Source: Rhodospirillaceae bacterium (GTDB lineage Bacteria; Pseudomonadota; Alphaproteobacteria; Rhodospirillales; UBA2165). Taken from it: 35,626 nt of DNA. Shown one piece after another: positions 6,869-15,771 of this stretch. The translations under genes were made by a program, and so were the position numbers. Location: assembly GCA_002723345.1 (NCBI GenBank), contig PBNV01000064.1, positions 1 to 35,626 on the forward strand, given 5' to 3'. The notes beneath the pieces are model-generated. The model saw only the letters and a program-made list of their open reading frames with translations. It was not told where the DNA came from and made no database searches. The stretch's first letter is position 1, and every line of letters starts with the position of its first letter.

Positions 6869-8224
6869 TTAAGCCGCAAGAGTCATACCCTTTAAAATTC
6901 TCCGGCCCGAACGCGCGAGAAGTTCTTTCTTCTTTCCAATGCCACGATATTTAAGTTTACCATTACGTTTCAGTACGTTACCGCCAATCATCACAGTATC
7001 CACGTTGGATCCATTTGCATGGAAGACGGCCGACTCCAAAGGGTTGTGCACGGGAAATAGGTTCAGGTCATTGGTGTTAATGAGAATGATATCGGCCTTT
7101 TTTCCGGGGGAGAGAGAGCCGATTTTTGAGTCTAAGCCCAGCGCTCGCGCATTGTCGATAGTTGCCCATTCCAGCGCCTCTCGGGGTTTGATAGTCAGTG
7201 TTGTAACGGGACCCTTAGTTTTTTTGTTGATTCGCTGGTTGTCCAAGTTGCGTTGGCTTTGAAGTGTCATGCGCATAACTGAGAACATGTCTCCAGAAAT
7301 ATTCGACTCTACGTCGACGCCAATGGAAGGCCGGTGACCCAGGTCGCGGATTGCGCCGGTGCGGGGTGTGCCGTGGCCCATTTGGAGTTCAACTTCTGGC
7401 GTGACAGTGACCGAGGCTCCCGTGTCGAGCACAGTCTTTAACTCCCGATCGGAGAGATAGACACCGTGCACCAGGTTGTGCCGCTGATCCAGGAGCTTGA
7501 GCTTGGCAAGCTTGGTATAGCCATCTTTGTTCATGCGATTTGGTGCGCCCCAAACATGGGCGCTTACCAAGACATCGAACTCCTTTGCCAGCCGGAAGTC
7601 ATGTTCGGTGACCTCCCAGGTTGAAAAATCAGGGCCAAGGACTGCCATGGCGAGTGTTACCAATGTATCATCCGAGGCAAGTTCACCTTTCCGAAGCCTC
7701 TCAATTTCAGAGCGCGGGTGCGGGATGTGGGTAAACGGTGTCTGGTTTTTCTTGGCATCGGGCTTGGGAGAACCATGGCCAAAAACGGCGCGAATACCGG
7801 CCTCTTTCAGGCCTAGGATGGCCGCGTCTGAGTGGGCTGGCGTGGCATTGTTGTGGCACCAGTCAAATACCGTGGTCGCGCCATTGCTGATTTGATTGAG
7901 GGAGCCTATCAGATTTCCTAAGTAGGTATCATTTGCGGAAAATCTAGGCGCGATTTGAGCGTGCATATGGTGCAGGTATTCAGGGATAGACCAGTTGCCA
8001 GCCACTCCGCGAATGCCTGTCTGCCACGTGTGCAAATGCGCGTTTATCAAGCCAGGCATGACGATCATGCCTGTGGCATCAATAATTTTGGCATCGCTGG
8101 CCCGCACGGTGCGGCCGATTTTTATAATTTTATCGCCCTCAATGAAGATATCGCCCTTGGGAAGTTCCCCCACCTTTTTGTCCATAGACAGAATATAACC
8201 GCCTTTAATTATCGTTCGTGCCAT
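6869..8224 (-). CDS. Amidohydrolase-superfamily enzyme (AtzA/TrzN / SAH-deaminase-like)
   Basis: This 451-residue protein has a metal-dependent TIM barrel. It begins with the beta-sandwich start typical of cytosolic deaminases (IIKGGYILSMD) and MPGLINAHLH, whose H63 and H65 bind metal. H223 (SAHVWG), H253 (LVHGV) and D304 (IGVDVES) complete the mononuclear site. The C-terminus returns to the sandwich with GSLSPGKKADIILINTND. Deaminases of this group carry a catalytic Glu a few residues after the beta-5 His; here the sequence is HVWGAPN, so simple deamination may not be the reaction. Hydrolysis of an N-alkyl or halogen substituent or an amide is possible. It is transcribed divergently from the VOC gene, with only about 140 nt between the two starts. 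Confidence 0.85.
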   Translation of the reverse strand: MARTIIKGGYILSMDKKVGELPKGDIFIEGDKIIKIGRTVRASDAKIIDATGMIVMPGLINAHLHTWQTGIRGVAGNWSIPEYLHHMHAQIAPRFSANDTYLGNLIGSLNQISNGATTVFDWCHNNATPAHSDAAILGLKEAGIRAVFGHGSPKPDAKKNQTPFTHIPHPRSEIERLRKGELASDDTLVTLAMAVLGPDFSTWEVTEHDFRLAKEFDVLVSAHVWGAPNRMNKDGYTKLAKLKLLDQRHNLVHGVYLSDRELKTVLDTGASVTVTPEVELQMGHGTPRTGAIRDLGHRPSIGVDVESNISGDMFSVMRMTLQSQRNLDNQRINKKTKGPVTTLTIKPREALEWATIDNARALGLDSKIGSLSPGKKADIILINTNDLNLFPVHNPLESAVFHANGSNVDTVMIGGNVLKRNGKLKYRGIGKKKELLARSGRRILKGMTLAA

Positions 8225-8311
8225 ATTCGGCCACTCCCTGTTAATTTATGGGCGGGACAGTAGAGAGAATTCGAAGCAACCACAATTCCATAAACTTGTT
8301 TTGTGGTTTTG

Positions 8312-8320
8312 TGATATAAT
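8312..8320 (+). promoter_or_regulatory. Extended -10 promoter of the VOC gene
   Basis: TGATATAAT is a perfect extended -10 (TGnTATAAT). The -35 region is weak (TTGTTT at 8297-8302 is too close). A transcript from about 8327 would give a 37-nt leader before the ATG at 8364, which supports that start over the longer open frame beginning at 8301. Confidence 0.5.
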
Positions 8321-8363
8321 ATTGCAACATCGGTCTACCTTTAAGATCATTAGGAGGCGAATA

Positions 8364-8861
8364 ATGAGCGATGTGCAGGTAAGCCAGAGCGAGGCCCCAC
8401 TCCTCAAACTAAACTTTTTGTCTCATGGTACGCTCGAGTCCCGTGACTTAGAACTATCCCGAAAATTCTACGAGGAATGTCTCGGACTTCAGGTAGTTCG
8501 AACTAGCAATGTCTCTCTTCTTATTAAGCTTGGTGGGGACAACACCATTGCCGTGGTGCAATCGCCGAAGAAGGAAAAAATGCCAATTCTTAACCACAAT
8601 GGCCTGGATGTAGAAAGTCAGGAAGAGGTCAACGTTGCCCATGAACTGCTGGCAAAGCACAAAGACCGTTGGGGGGTTACGCAGATTACGAAGCCTGCTT
8701 TGCAACATGGTACCTACAGCTTTTTCTTCTGCGACATCGACGATAATTGGTGGGAGATACTCACCAACCCGCGCCGAGGGTATGCCTGGCTCTTCGAGAG
8801 GGGCGACCAGGAAGGGCGTGGTCATATGGATAAATCATTTGATCGTCCGGGCATAGACTAG
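8364..8861 (+). CDS. VOC-superfamily (glyoxalase/extradiol dioxygenase fold) protein
   Basis: This 165-residue protein is chosen to start at the ATG with AGGAGG just upstream. It shows one full VOC module: LNFLSHGTLESRDLELSRKF (a strand with a candidate metal His, then the helix), the LGLQVVR strand, a central IAVVQSP strand, and a C-terminal SFFFCDIDDNWWEIL whose Glu is the usual last metal ligand. The GHMDKSFDRPGID tail is charged. It could be a small-molecule dioxygenase, a lyase, or a binding protein. It is divergent from the amidohydrolase, a plausible functional partner, and convergent with selO. Confidence 0.8.
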   Translation: MSDVQVSQSEAPLLKLNFLSHGTLESRDLELSRKFYEECLGLQVVRTSNVSLLIKLGGDNTIAVVQSPKKEKMPILNHNGLDVESQEEVNVAHELLAKHKDRWGVTQITKPALQHGTYSFFFCDIDDNWWEILTNPRRGYAWLFERGDQEGRGHMDKSFDRPGID

Positions 8862-8864
8862 AGA

Positions 8865-8896
8865 CCCGCTTTCCATCAATTTATCCGGGGTTTTTT
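8865..8896 (+). terminator. Possible terminator between VOC gene and selO
   Basis: A short CCCG/CGGG stem with a long loop is followed by GTTTTTT. The stem is weak, so support comes mainly from its position four bases after the VOC stop and before the convergent selO gene. Confidence 0.3.
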
Positions 8897-8931
8897 CTAA
8901 TGTCTTGGCTAGACTACGCGCTGGTCGGTTT

Positions 8932-10422
8932 TTAGGTCCCGCAAAAGGTTTGATAGGGAACTGTGCTCTCGGGGGCCGGACGGGTGTATGCATCCATGCC
9001 AAGTCTCTCAGTAAAGGGATTGCTGACCAAATCAAGGAGGTCATCGAATAGTGTAAGGTCGCCGTCGTTGACAGCAGCGTCAAGCGCCTCTTCCACCTTG
9101 TGATTGCGGGCAATGTATATGGGATTGATTCGGTCGATTTTGTCTGCAACATCTGTGAAAGAGCGGTGTTGAGTCTCCAGCCTAGACTGCCATTGATTCA
9201 GCCATGCTTTTAAGCCGGACTGGTTTTTGAATAGAGTTTGGACCGGCACGCAATTTCCTCGCAGGACGTCCGATAAACGTCTGAAAACTTGCGTGAAATC
9301 TGTAGCATCGGAGACCATCATCGAGAACAATTGCAATATTAGTACTTGATCTTCCTTTGACGGAGAAGATAGTCCGATTTTGGCAGCGGCGCCTGTCAAC
9401 CAGGCATCTTCATAAAGATCCCGATATTCATTGACTGCCTTGGTCATGATTTCCACGGCTTTTTCCTCATCCTCATCAATTAGTGGCAGTAACGTCTCAG
9501 CCAAGCGCGTCAGGTTCCATTGCCCGATAGGAGGCTGCTGTTCAAAAGCATAGCGCCCCTGGGTGTCAATTGAACTGAAGCAGGTCTCCGGGTTAAACAC
9601 GTCCATGAACGCACAGGGACCATAATCGATAGTCTCCCCGGAGATTGTCATGTTGTCGGTGTTCATAACGCCATGGATAAATCCCACATTCATCCATTGA
9701 GCAATTAAGCTGGCCTGCGCCTTCACGACCTCGTTGAAAAAAGCGAGGTAGGGATTGGAGGCCTTCTGGACACCTGGGTAATGACGTTCAATGGCGTAGT
9801 CAGATAATTGTCTGACCTTATCCTGATCATTCCGGGCCGCAAAGTACTGAAAAGTGCCGACGCGAATGTGGCTGGCAGCAATGCGCGTCAAAATAGCCCC
9901 CGGTAATTTTGTCTCTCTGTAGACCTGGTCCCCCGTGGTAACTGCTGCAAGCGCGCGCGTAGTAGGTATGCCAAGCGCATGCATTGCTTCACCCATCAAA
10001 TATTCCCGTAATACTGGACCGAGGGCCGCTAGGCCGTCTCCGTTTCTAGAAAAGGGGGTCGGTCCGGACCCCTTTAATTGTATGTCCCGTCGTTTTCCAT
10101 CAGTGTCGGTAATTTCCCCCAATAGAAGCGCTCGACCATCTCCTAGTTGCGGTGACAAATGTCCGAACTGATGGCCTGCGTAAACCTGTGCAAGTGGGGC
10201 CGCTCCATCGGGGATGGCCTGGCCCGAAAAAATGGCCGCCCCTTCGTCCGACTTAAAATCGGCGGCATTTAACCCCAATTCTTTTGCGAGGGTATGATTG
10301 AAAAGGGTAAGCTTTGGCGCCGAGAATCTCGCTGCCACGCAGGGTACGTAAAACCCCTCCATTGATCGAGAAAAACTGTTATCAAAATTTATTTTCGGCT
10401 CGGCGACGCTATGCGTGTCCAT
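8932..10422 (-). CDS. selO: Protein adenylyltransferase SelO (YdiU)
   Basis: This 496-residue pseudokinase-fold enzyme transfers AMP to Ser/Thr/Tyr of target proteins and is linked to redox stress. All hallmark blocks are present: YAGHQFGHLSPQLGDGRA (81-98), IQLKGSGPTPFSRNGDG (114-130, with K117), FIHGVMNTDNM (249-258, catalytic-loop D256), and TIDYGPCAFMD (264-274, metal-binding D266). The C-terminus is FCGT with Cys494, at the place where animal SelO has selenocysteine. The length is normal for the bacterial family. It is divergent from the NmrA-like gene, with 213 nt between the two starts. Confidence 0.97.
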   Translation of the reverse strand: MDTHSVAEPKINFDNSFSRSMEGFYVPCVAARFSAPKLTLFNHTLAKELGLNAADFKSDEGAAIFSGQAIPDGAAPLAQVYAGHQFGHLSPQLGDGRALLLGEITDTDGKRRDIQLKGSGPTPFSRNGDGLAALGPVLREYLMGEAMHALGIPTTRALAAVTTGDQVYRETKLPGAILTRIAASHIRVGTFQYFAARNDQDKVRQLSDYAIERHYPGVQKASNPYLAFFNEVVKAQASLIAQWMNVGFIHGVMNTDNMTISGETIDYGPCAFMDVFNPETCFSSIDTQGRYAFEQQPPIGQWNLTRLAETLLPLIDEDEEKAVEIMTKAVNEYRDLYEDAWLTGAAAKIGLSSPSKEDQVLILQLFSMMVSDATDFTQVFRRLSDVLRGNCVPVQTLFKNQSGLKAWLNQWQSRLETQHRSFTDVADKIDRINPIYIARNHKVEEALDAAVNDGDLTLFDDLLDLVSNPFTERLGMDAYTRPAPESTVPYQTFCGT

Positions 10423-10635
10423 AAGAGACCCCTAACTGCCTGAACTAACGTTCAATTTATCCCATTATCCAGTTTTTATTCCATTTGGTAGCTAAATTTC
10501 TGGAGATGCATCAATCATAACATCGGGGTAATTGCCAAAACAGGTTAAAATCAGAGCATAGAAAAGAATGATAGTTGCCTCTTCGGTTATTAGACTGTAA
10601 CGACTAACAGGGTGTAAATTCATAGGAGACAAACC

Positions 10636-11496
10636 ATGATTGGGGTGTTGGGAGGAACAGGTGTTACGGGCAGCCAAGTGGTTGCCGCATTGAGAGCCAA
10701 AGGTGTTGATTTTACTTGTATTGTCCGCGATCCGGACGCTGCGAAGGCCAAGTTGGGTGACGTAAATATAGTGCACGGTGATTTGTCGGAACCTGATAGC
10801 TTGGACAAAGCGCTTGAGGGCGTTGATACTCTCTATCTTCTTTGCGGTCACAGCCCTGTTTTGCAAAAGATGGAGCTTAACGGATTGGCGGCGGCGAAGC
10901 GGAGTGGAGTTAATTACATTGTTAAATCCTCTGGGTCCGAAAAGGGGATGAAGGTAGATGGCCCATCCGACATAATGAGAATGCATTTTCATGTTGAAAA
11001 TGCTGTCCGCGATAGTGGCATCAAATGGGCAATTTCTCGGCCCAATTTTTTTACCAGTAATCTCATGTCGATGGCCGAACCAGTCGCTAAAATGGGTAAA
11101 CTAATCACCGCTTTGCCGCCTGAGACAACAATCAGTATGATCCATCCTGCCGATATAGGTGAATGCGTGGCTGAATTGTTGATCAATGAGGAAAGGGAAG
11201 GCAGAGAATATTTTCTCACTGGGCCTGCCGTTACAATGGGCGATGTAGCTTCAACGATTTCGGAAGTCGTCGGTAAGGATGTTGAGTATGTCCAAGTAAC
11301 ACCCGATGTGGCCCGACAGGCGATGGTTGAGAAGGGGATGCCTGAGTGGCTGATAAATCACTCGGGAGCCATGATGGGATTTGTTGCGCAGAACTCAATG
11401 GGACATGAAACGGACTGGGTTGAGCAATTGACAGGGCATACTCCCCGTACTCTTAAAGATTGGCTTAGTGACGCACAAAAGGCCTTTATCGGATAG
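10636..11496 (+). CDS. NmrA-like NAD(P)-binding atypical SDR (first copy)
   Basis: This 286-residue Rossmann protein begins IGVLGGTGVTGSQVV, a GxxGxxG nucleotide-binding loop. It is followed by VRDPDAAKAKLG (a basic residue after strand 2 suggesting NADPH), GDLSEPDSL, and KSSGSEKG in place of the YxxxK of classical SDRs. The C-terminal substrate domain includes MIHPADIGECVAELL and EYFLTGP, as in NmrA/HSCARG and quinone-oxidoreductase-like relatives. AGGAGA upstream supports the ATG. It may be an NADPH sensor or a reductase; the sequence does not decide. It shares the fold with, but is clearly diverged from, the gene at 15986. Confidence 0.85.
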   Translation: MIGVLGGTGVTGSQVVAALRAKGVDFTCIVRDPDAAKAKLGDVNIVHGDLSEPDSLDKALEGVDTLYLLCGHSPVLQKMELNGLAAAKRSGVNYIVKSSGSEKGMKVDGPSDIMRMHFHVENAVRDSGIKWAISRPNFFTSNLMSMAEPVAKMGKLITALPPETTISMIHPADIGECVAELLINEEREGREYFLTGPAVTMGDVASTISEVVGKDVEYVQVTPDVARQAMVEKGMPEWLINHSGAMMGFVAQNSMGHETDWVEQLTGHTPRTLKDWLSDAQKAFIG

Positions 11497-11530
11497 CATC
11501 CCGAACCCCAAAATTCGGTAGGTTGGCTAT

Positions 11531-11568
11531 CAATGTGCGAGGTGCAGACGATTGCACCTCTGCCATTG
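11531..11568. promoter_or_regulatory. Strong palindrome before the TRAP operon, candidate operator
   Basis: GAGGTGCA-GACGAT-TGCACCTC (11539-11546 and 11553-11560) is flanked by CAATG (11531-11535) and CATTG (11564-11568), separated by TGC on each side. This gives 13 paired positions around a six-base centre. There is no T-run after it. It abuts a putative promoter (TTGTGA at 11566-11571, TATAAT at 11587-11592), so a repressor site is more likely than a terminator of the upstream gene. Confidence 0.5.
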
Positions 11569-11592
11569 TGAGTGTAGAAATGGGGTTATAAT
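11566..11592 (+). promoter_or_regulatory. Putative promoter of the TRAP operon
   Basis: TATAAT (11587-11592) is preceded at a 15-nt spacing by TTGTGA, a 4/6 match to the -35 consensus. It overlaps the 3' edge of the palindrome. The leader to the ATG at 11669 would be about 70 nt. Confidence 0.4.
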
Positions 11593-11668
11593 AAGGTTAC
11601 AGGCACACTCTTGAGGGGTCCTGGGACGTTAATATTTTTCTTAATTTGGCAATTTCAGGAAGGTAATT

Positions 11669-12751
11669 ATGAAGTTAACATCTGTATCGACTTCGGTTAT
11701 GGGCGCTGCCGCTGCAGCGCTCGGTATTGCATCTATGGTCGCGATTGCGCCTGTTAACGCGGCGGAATTTAAATTGACCGCAAGTTCTAGCCATCCACCG
11801 GTGGTGCCTTGGGTAAAAACAATCAAGGACTTCGTTGTGCCCGAGTCTACAAAGCGAGCAAAAGCGCTGGGTCATACTCTTAAGTGGACGGAAGCGTATG
11901 CTGGTGCGCTGTATAATTTTAAGAATACCCTTGAGGGGATTGGTGAGGGCTTGGGTGACGTTGGCTGGGTTGGTTCATTGTGGGAACCAAATAAGCTACC
12001 CCTGCAAAATGCCACTTTCTACATGCCTTTTGTAACAGGGAATGTGAAGCTTGCCGCTGATATACAGAACGCGATGCATGATAGCATCCCCGCCATGAAG
12101 GCAGCCTTTTTGAAGCACAATCAGGTGTATCTAGGGCCGCAAACGATTGACGATTATGTCTTGATCTCCAAAACACCAATCAAATCGGTAGCTGATCTTA
12201 AGGGCAAGAAATTCTACGCACCAGGTGCCTCAGCCGCTTGGCTCAAGGGTACCGGGGCAATCGGTGTAAACGGTGGATTACCAATCTACTACAACGGGAT
12301 TAAAACTGGTGTGACTGACGGTGCTGTAGTTCCTGGAACTGGAATCGTGCCATTTAAGCTTCATGAGGCAGCCCCGTATGTCACCAAAGTTGGCCTTGGC
12401 GGCGGCATCACGGGTGCTTTGACCATGAATAAGAATACGTATGACAAGCTGCCCAAAGAGCTACAAAAGATGTTCCACGACATTGGCAAAGGCTATGGCG
12501 AGTTAGTTGCGAAACGCGTCGCGGGTTTTCACGCAGCAAGCTTTAAGAAAATTTTACCGGCCAAGGGTGCTAAAGTATCCGAGCTTCCGATGGGAGAGCA
12601 GAAAAAGTGGGCAGCGGGGCTTCCAGACCTCGCTGGTGCGTGGGTAAAACAAATGAAAGCCAAAGGCCTACCTGGTGAACAGGTGATGAATACATACATG
12701 CAAAAAGTCCGGGCGGCGGGAGAGAAACCTATCCGCAACTGGGATAAATAA
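11669..12751 (+). CDS. TRAP transporter periplasmic substrate-binding protein (DctP family)
   Basis: This 360-residue protein has a signal peptide (hydrophobic stretch about 10-28, cleavage near APVNAA, 27-32). It has the DctP-family fold: LKWTEAYAGALYNFKNTLEGI (binding of the first lobe), VADLKGKKFYAPG, and YYNGIKTGVTDGAVVPGTG. Most family members have an Arg that anchors the substrate carboxylate in the segment LKGxKxRxPG; here that place is Tyr183 (KKFYAPG). A non-carboxylate or unusual substrate is therefore possible. AGGAAGG lies upstream of the ATG. It is followed after 50 nt by the fused permease. Confidence 0.9.
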   Translation: MKLTSVSTSVMGAAAAALGIASMVAIAPVNAAEFKLTASSSHPPVVPWVKTIKDFVVPESTKRAKALGHTLKWTEAYAGALYNFKNTLEGIGEGLGDVGWVGSLWEPNKLPLQNATFYMPFVTGNVKLAADIQNAMHDSIPAMKAAFLKHNQVYLGPQTIDDYVLISKTPIKSVADLKGKKFYAPGASAAWLKGTGAIGVNGGLPIYYNGIKTGVTDGAVVPGTGIVPFKLHEAAPYVTKVGLGGGITGALTMNKNTYDKLPKELQKMFHDIGKGYGELVAKRVAGFHAASFKKILPAKGAKVSELPMGEQKKWAAGLPDLAGAWVKQMKAKGLPGEQVMNTYMQKVRAAGEKPIRNWDK

Positions 12752-12801
12752 GATTGGGTCATTCCGATCTCTCTAAAAAGTCAAATGATGGCGAGGTTTC
12801 G

Positions 12802-14721
12802 ATGATCTATCGAAGTCTCGCCAATTCATTTGCTAAAATAACATCACTTCTTAACAGCGCGGGGACACTATGGGTCTTCGCGTTAATGTTTTTGATTTGC
12901 GCAGACATTATCGCGCGAGCTGGGTTTAATGCGCCCATTAGGGGTGTAACGGAAATCGTCGGATATTCTCTCATCGGTGCCGTCTTCATGCAGCTGGCTC
13001 ATTCCCTCCATGTCGGGAGGTTTTCTCGAGCAGAAATGTTTATTGAGCCGCTTGCTCGGAATAGGCCCGTGACGGCAGCCCTGTTTCATTCTGTTTTCGC
13101 TTCGGGAGGTATACTTGTTTTTGGTCTTATCGCTTGGGGGACCGTTGCAAAGTTCGAGGAGGCTTGGCCAGACCTGAAATTCGGTGTCGAGGGTGATTTT
13201 ACCATCCTTGTTTGGCCTCTCCGTCTGATTATTCTGACTGGTGCCGCCATGGTGGCGGTGAAGTATCTGATTTTATTGATCGACAACCTTCTGTCTTTGC
13301 GTCAGAGCTTGAGAGATCGAGCGGCGCAAGGTGGCAAGGAACCACTCGGGCTCTACTATCTTTTAATCTTTCTGGGGCTATTTGCTGGCGGATATTTCGT
13401 GGCTACCGGTGATTTCTCTAAGGTCCAGGTTGGTCTTTTTTCTCTTGTCGGTATGCTAATTGTCATCTTTATGGGCATTCATATCGGGGTAGGCCTCATC
13501 CTGCTGGGCTTTGCCGGTATCTGGATGATGATGGGATCTCCGGATATCGCCATTAATATGGTCAAGCTAGCATCCAACGAGTTTCTCCGAAATTTTTTCT
13601 TCGGTGTAATTCCTCTGTTTGTTCTCATGGGTCTGGTGGTCAATGAGTCTGACATTGGTGGGGACACATTTGATGTCGCTCGCTGGCTTCTGCGACGGGT
13701 CAAAGGCGGCCTGGGAGTGGCCACTGTTACAGCGAATGCCATATTTGCAGCAATCACTGGGTCTTCCATTGCTTCTGCTGCCGTGTTCACGAAAGTCGCG
13801 GCGCCGCATATGATTAAACACGGCTATACGCCCAAATTTGCGGTTGGGACGGTTGCGGGGAGTTCCGTGCTAGGCATGCTTATCCCACCGAGCCTGTTGT
13901 TGATTATTTATGGCTTCGTAGCAGAGCAGTCTGTAGGTTTGTTGTTTCTGGCAGCGGTAATTCCCGGGATAATTTTGGCCCTCGCTATGGGGCTCGGTAT
14001 TATTGCCATGGCCCATTTTTGGCCGTCCTATGTTGGTCAACCGAACGACTCTGAGGATGAAAACCTTGATGTGGGAGAAGCGGCTTGGCTTGTTCTACCG
14101 ATTATTATTCTGATTATCGCCGTTTTGGGCGGTATTTACGGCGGGCTCTTTACACCTGTCGAAGCCGGCGCGGTGGGCGCCGCTGGCGCGTTGATCATCG
14201 CCACAATCAAACGGCGTCTCACGTGGCCAAAACTTTGGAAAGTGCTTCTGGAAACGGGCCATACGACGGTCTCTGTACTGTTTTTGATCTTAGCCGCGAA
14301 CATCTATGGTCGTATGCTTGCGCTCTCTGGATTGCCGCAGGTCGCGAGTGAATTTATCGGTGCAGCCAACCTTGGGTTCTTGGGTTTTATGCTGCTCTAC
14401 ATCGTCCTGGTAATTATCCTTGGCATGTTTCTGGATTCCATCTCCATCATGCTAATCATCCTTCCGCTCGTGCTTCCAATCGTCGAGGCTTTTGGCGGAG
14501 ATCTAATCTGGTTTGGCATTGTCACTGTGATCGCTGTCGAGATGGGGCTGTTGACGCCGCCCCTGGGGATTGCTGTCTACGTGGTGCGCTCAACGGTCTC
14601 GGATGCCTCTATTACCTTGAATCAGATTTTTGCAGGTGCTTTTCCATATGTTGTGATCATGCTGTTCGTGACCATTCTGCTGATTGCATTTCCTCAATTG
14701 TCTCTCGCTCTGCTTAATTAA
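12802..14721 (+). CDS. TRAP transporter fused permease, DctQ-DctM (4TM + 12TM)
   Basis: This 639-residue membrane protein joins the small and large TRAP subunits. The first about 190 residues are DctQ-like (four hydrophobic segments, with ADIIARAGFNAPIRGVTEIV and RFSRAEMF). The rest is DctM-like, with GVPLFVLMG-type sequence (GVIPLFVLMGLVV), ITGSSIASAA, FAVGTVAGSSVLGMLIPPS, FTPVEAGAVGA and GLLTPPLGIAVYVV. It imports a solute together with Na+, using the binding protein encoded just upstream. I chose the ATG with GGCGAGG upstream; a TTG start at 12754 would add 16 unlikely residues. Confidence 0.93.
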   Translation: MIYRSLANSFAKITSLLNSAGTLWVFALMFLICADIIARAGFNAPIRGVTEIVGYSLIGAVFMQLAHSLHVGRFSRAEMFIEPLARNRPVTAALFHSVFASGGILVFGLIAWGTVAKFEEAWPDLKFGVEGDFTILVWPLRLIILTGAAMVAVKYLILLIDNLLSLRQSLRDRAAQGGKEPLGLYYLLIFLGLFAGGYFVATGDFSKVQVGLFSLVGMLIVIFMGIHIGVGLILLGFAGIWMMMGSPDIAINMVKLASNEFLRNFFFGVIPLFVLMGLVVNESDIGGDTFDVARWLLRRVKGGLGVATVTANAIFAAITGSSIASAAVFTKVAAPHMIKHGYTPKFAVGTVAGSSVLGMLIPPSLLLIIYGFVAEQSVGLLFLAAVIPGIILALAMGLGIIAMAHFWPSYVGQPNDSEDENLDVGEAAWLVLPIIILIIAVLGGIYGGLFTPVEAGAVGAAGALIIATIKRRLTWPKLWKVLLETGHTTVSVLFLILAANIYGRMLALSGLPQVASEFIGAANLGFLGFMLLYIVLVIILGMFLDSISIMLIILPLVLPIVEAFGGDLIWFGIVTVIAVEMGLLTPPLGIAVYVVRSTVSDASITLNQIFAGAFPYVVIMLFVTILLIAFPQLSLALLN

Positions 14722-14742
14722 AAACCACGCGGACGCTTGCTC

Positions 14743-15771
14743 ATGAACGATAGGAAAATCGCAGTTCTCGGCACGGGAGCCAATGGCAGTTGCACGGCGG
14801 CAGATCTTGCGCGCACTGGTCATCACGTCACCCTGTTTGACCAGTGGCCCGAGCATGTGGAGGTCATGCGGGAGAGAGGCCTGACGATCAATATGCCAGA
14901 GGACCATATCGAAATAGCGGTGAATGCCAATCACTTATGCGACTTAGCGTCCTGTAATGAGGCTTTTGACTATGTCTTTCTCATGCCCAAAGCCTATGAC
15001 ACCAAATGGATGGCGCAGCTGATTGAGCCTTATCTGACCGATGACGGTATCATGGTTGGCATTCAAAATGCTATGACGGCAGGCGACATCGAGGACATCG
15101 TCGGGCCGAGCCGTACATTGGGCTGTGTCGTAGAGCTGTCCTCGGAGATTTTCACTCCGGGTGTTGTTCAGCGTAATACACCGCCGAGTAAGACATGGTT
15201 CGGTTTGGGCGCCCTCACGCCCGTCATGGAGGCTCGCATTGGCGAGGTCAAGGGGCTGCTCAACAATGTTGGCGTAGTGTCTCAAACTGATGATATTATC
15301 GCTGCCAAATGGATGAAGCTCATCGTAAATGCTATGTGTTTGGGGCCTCTCGCCATGTTAGGCCTGACATTGTCGGATGCCATGAAGGTTCCCGGTATGC
15401 GGGAGTTCGTGCTACGTGCCGGAAGTGAGGCCCTAGCTGTTGGACAGGCCCGCGGCTACAAAATACAACCGATTTTTGGGCTTGGGGAAGAAGACATCAA
15501 AGACACAAACCGGCTCCTGGAAACGCTGTTTGATAAGTTGGCGGCGGATATTGGCCCTCGGGCCCGGGATTGTGTCCTGCAAGATCATCTTAAAGGGCGT
15601 CTAAGCGAAGTGGACCTGATCAACGGTCTTGTTGCCGAAGAAGCCGCGGCGCGGGGTGGGGGTGCGCCGGTAAACGCAGTCGTCACGTCGATCACGAGGC
15701 GCATACAGGCAGGTGACTTAACGCCTAATCCTGACAATCTGGCCCTCGCCCTGCAAGAGTTGAGCGCCTGA
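14743..15771 (+). CDS. Ketopantoate reductase-like (PanE/ApbA family) NAD(P)-dependent dehydrogenase
   Basis: This 342-residue protein has an N-terminal Rossmann domain starting with IAVLGTGANGSCTAADLARTG (GxGxxG) and the ApbA C-terminal helical domain with AAKWMKLIVNAM, where the Lys is the usual catalytic residue, plus GRLSEVDLINGLVAEEAAARG, a family signature. Members reduce 2-oxo acids; many copies outside pantothenate loci act on other substrates. Here it follows the TRAP permease by 21 nt, so it probably works on the imported compound or a product of it. The ATG at 14743 is chosen over TTG two codons earlier. Confidence 0.85.
   Translation: MNDRKIAVLGTGANGSCTAADLARTGHHVTLFDQWPEHVEVMRERGLTINMPEDHIEIAVNANHLCDLASCNEAFDYVFLMPKAYDTKWMAQLIEPYLTDDGIMVGIQNAMTAGDIEDIVGPSRTLGCVVELSSEIFTPGVVQRNTPPSKTWFGLGALTPVMEARIGEVKGLLNNVGVVSQTDDIIAAKWMKLIVNAMCLGPLAMLGLTLSDAMKVPGMREFVLRAGSEALAVGQARGYKIQPIFGLGEEDIKDTNRLLETLFDKLAADIGPRARDCVLQDHLKGRLSEVDLINGLVAEEAAARGGGAPVNAVVTSITRRIQAGDLTPNPDNLALALQELSA

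Noticed and set aside
8301..8363. 21-codon N-terminal extension of the VOC protein
   Set aside because: It would start inside the extended -10 promoter; the ATG at 8364 has AGGAGG.
10492..10992. 166-codon minus-strand frame over the start of the first NmrA-like gene
   Set aside because: It overlaps the well-supported GxxGxxG-containing gene and shows no domain.
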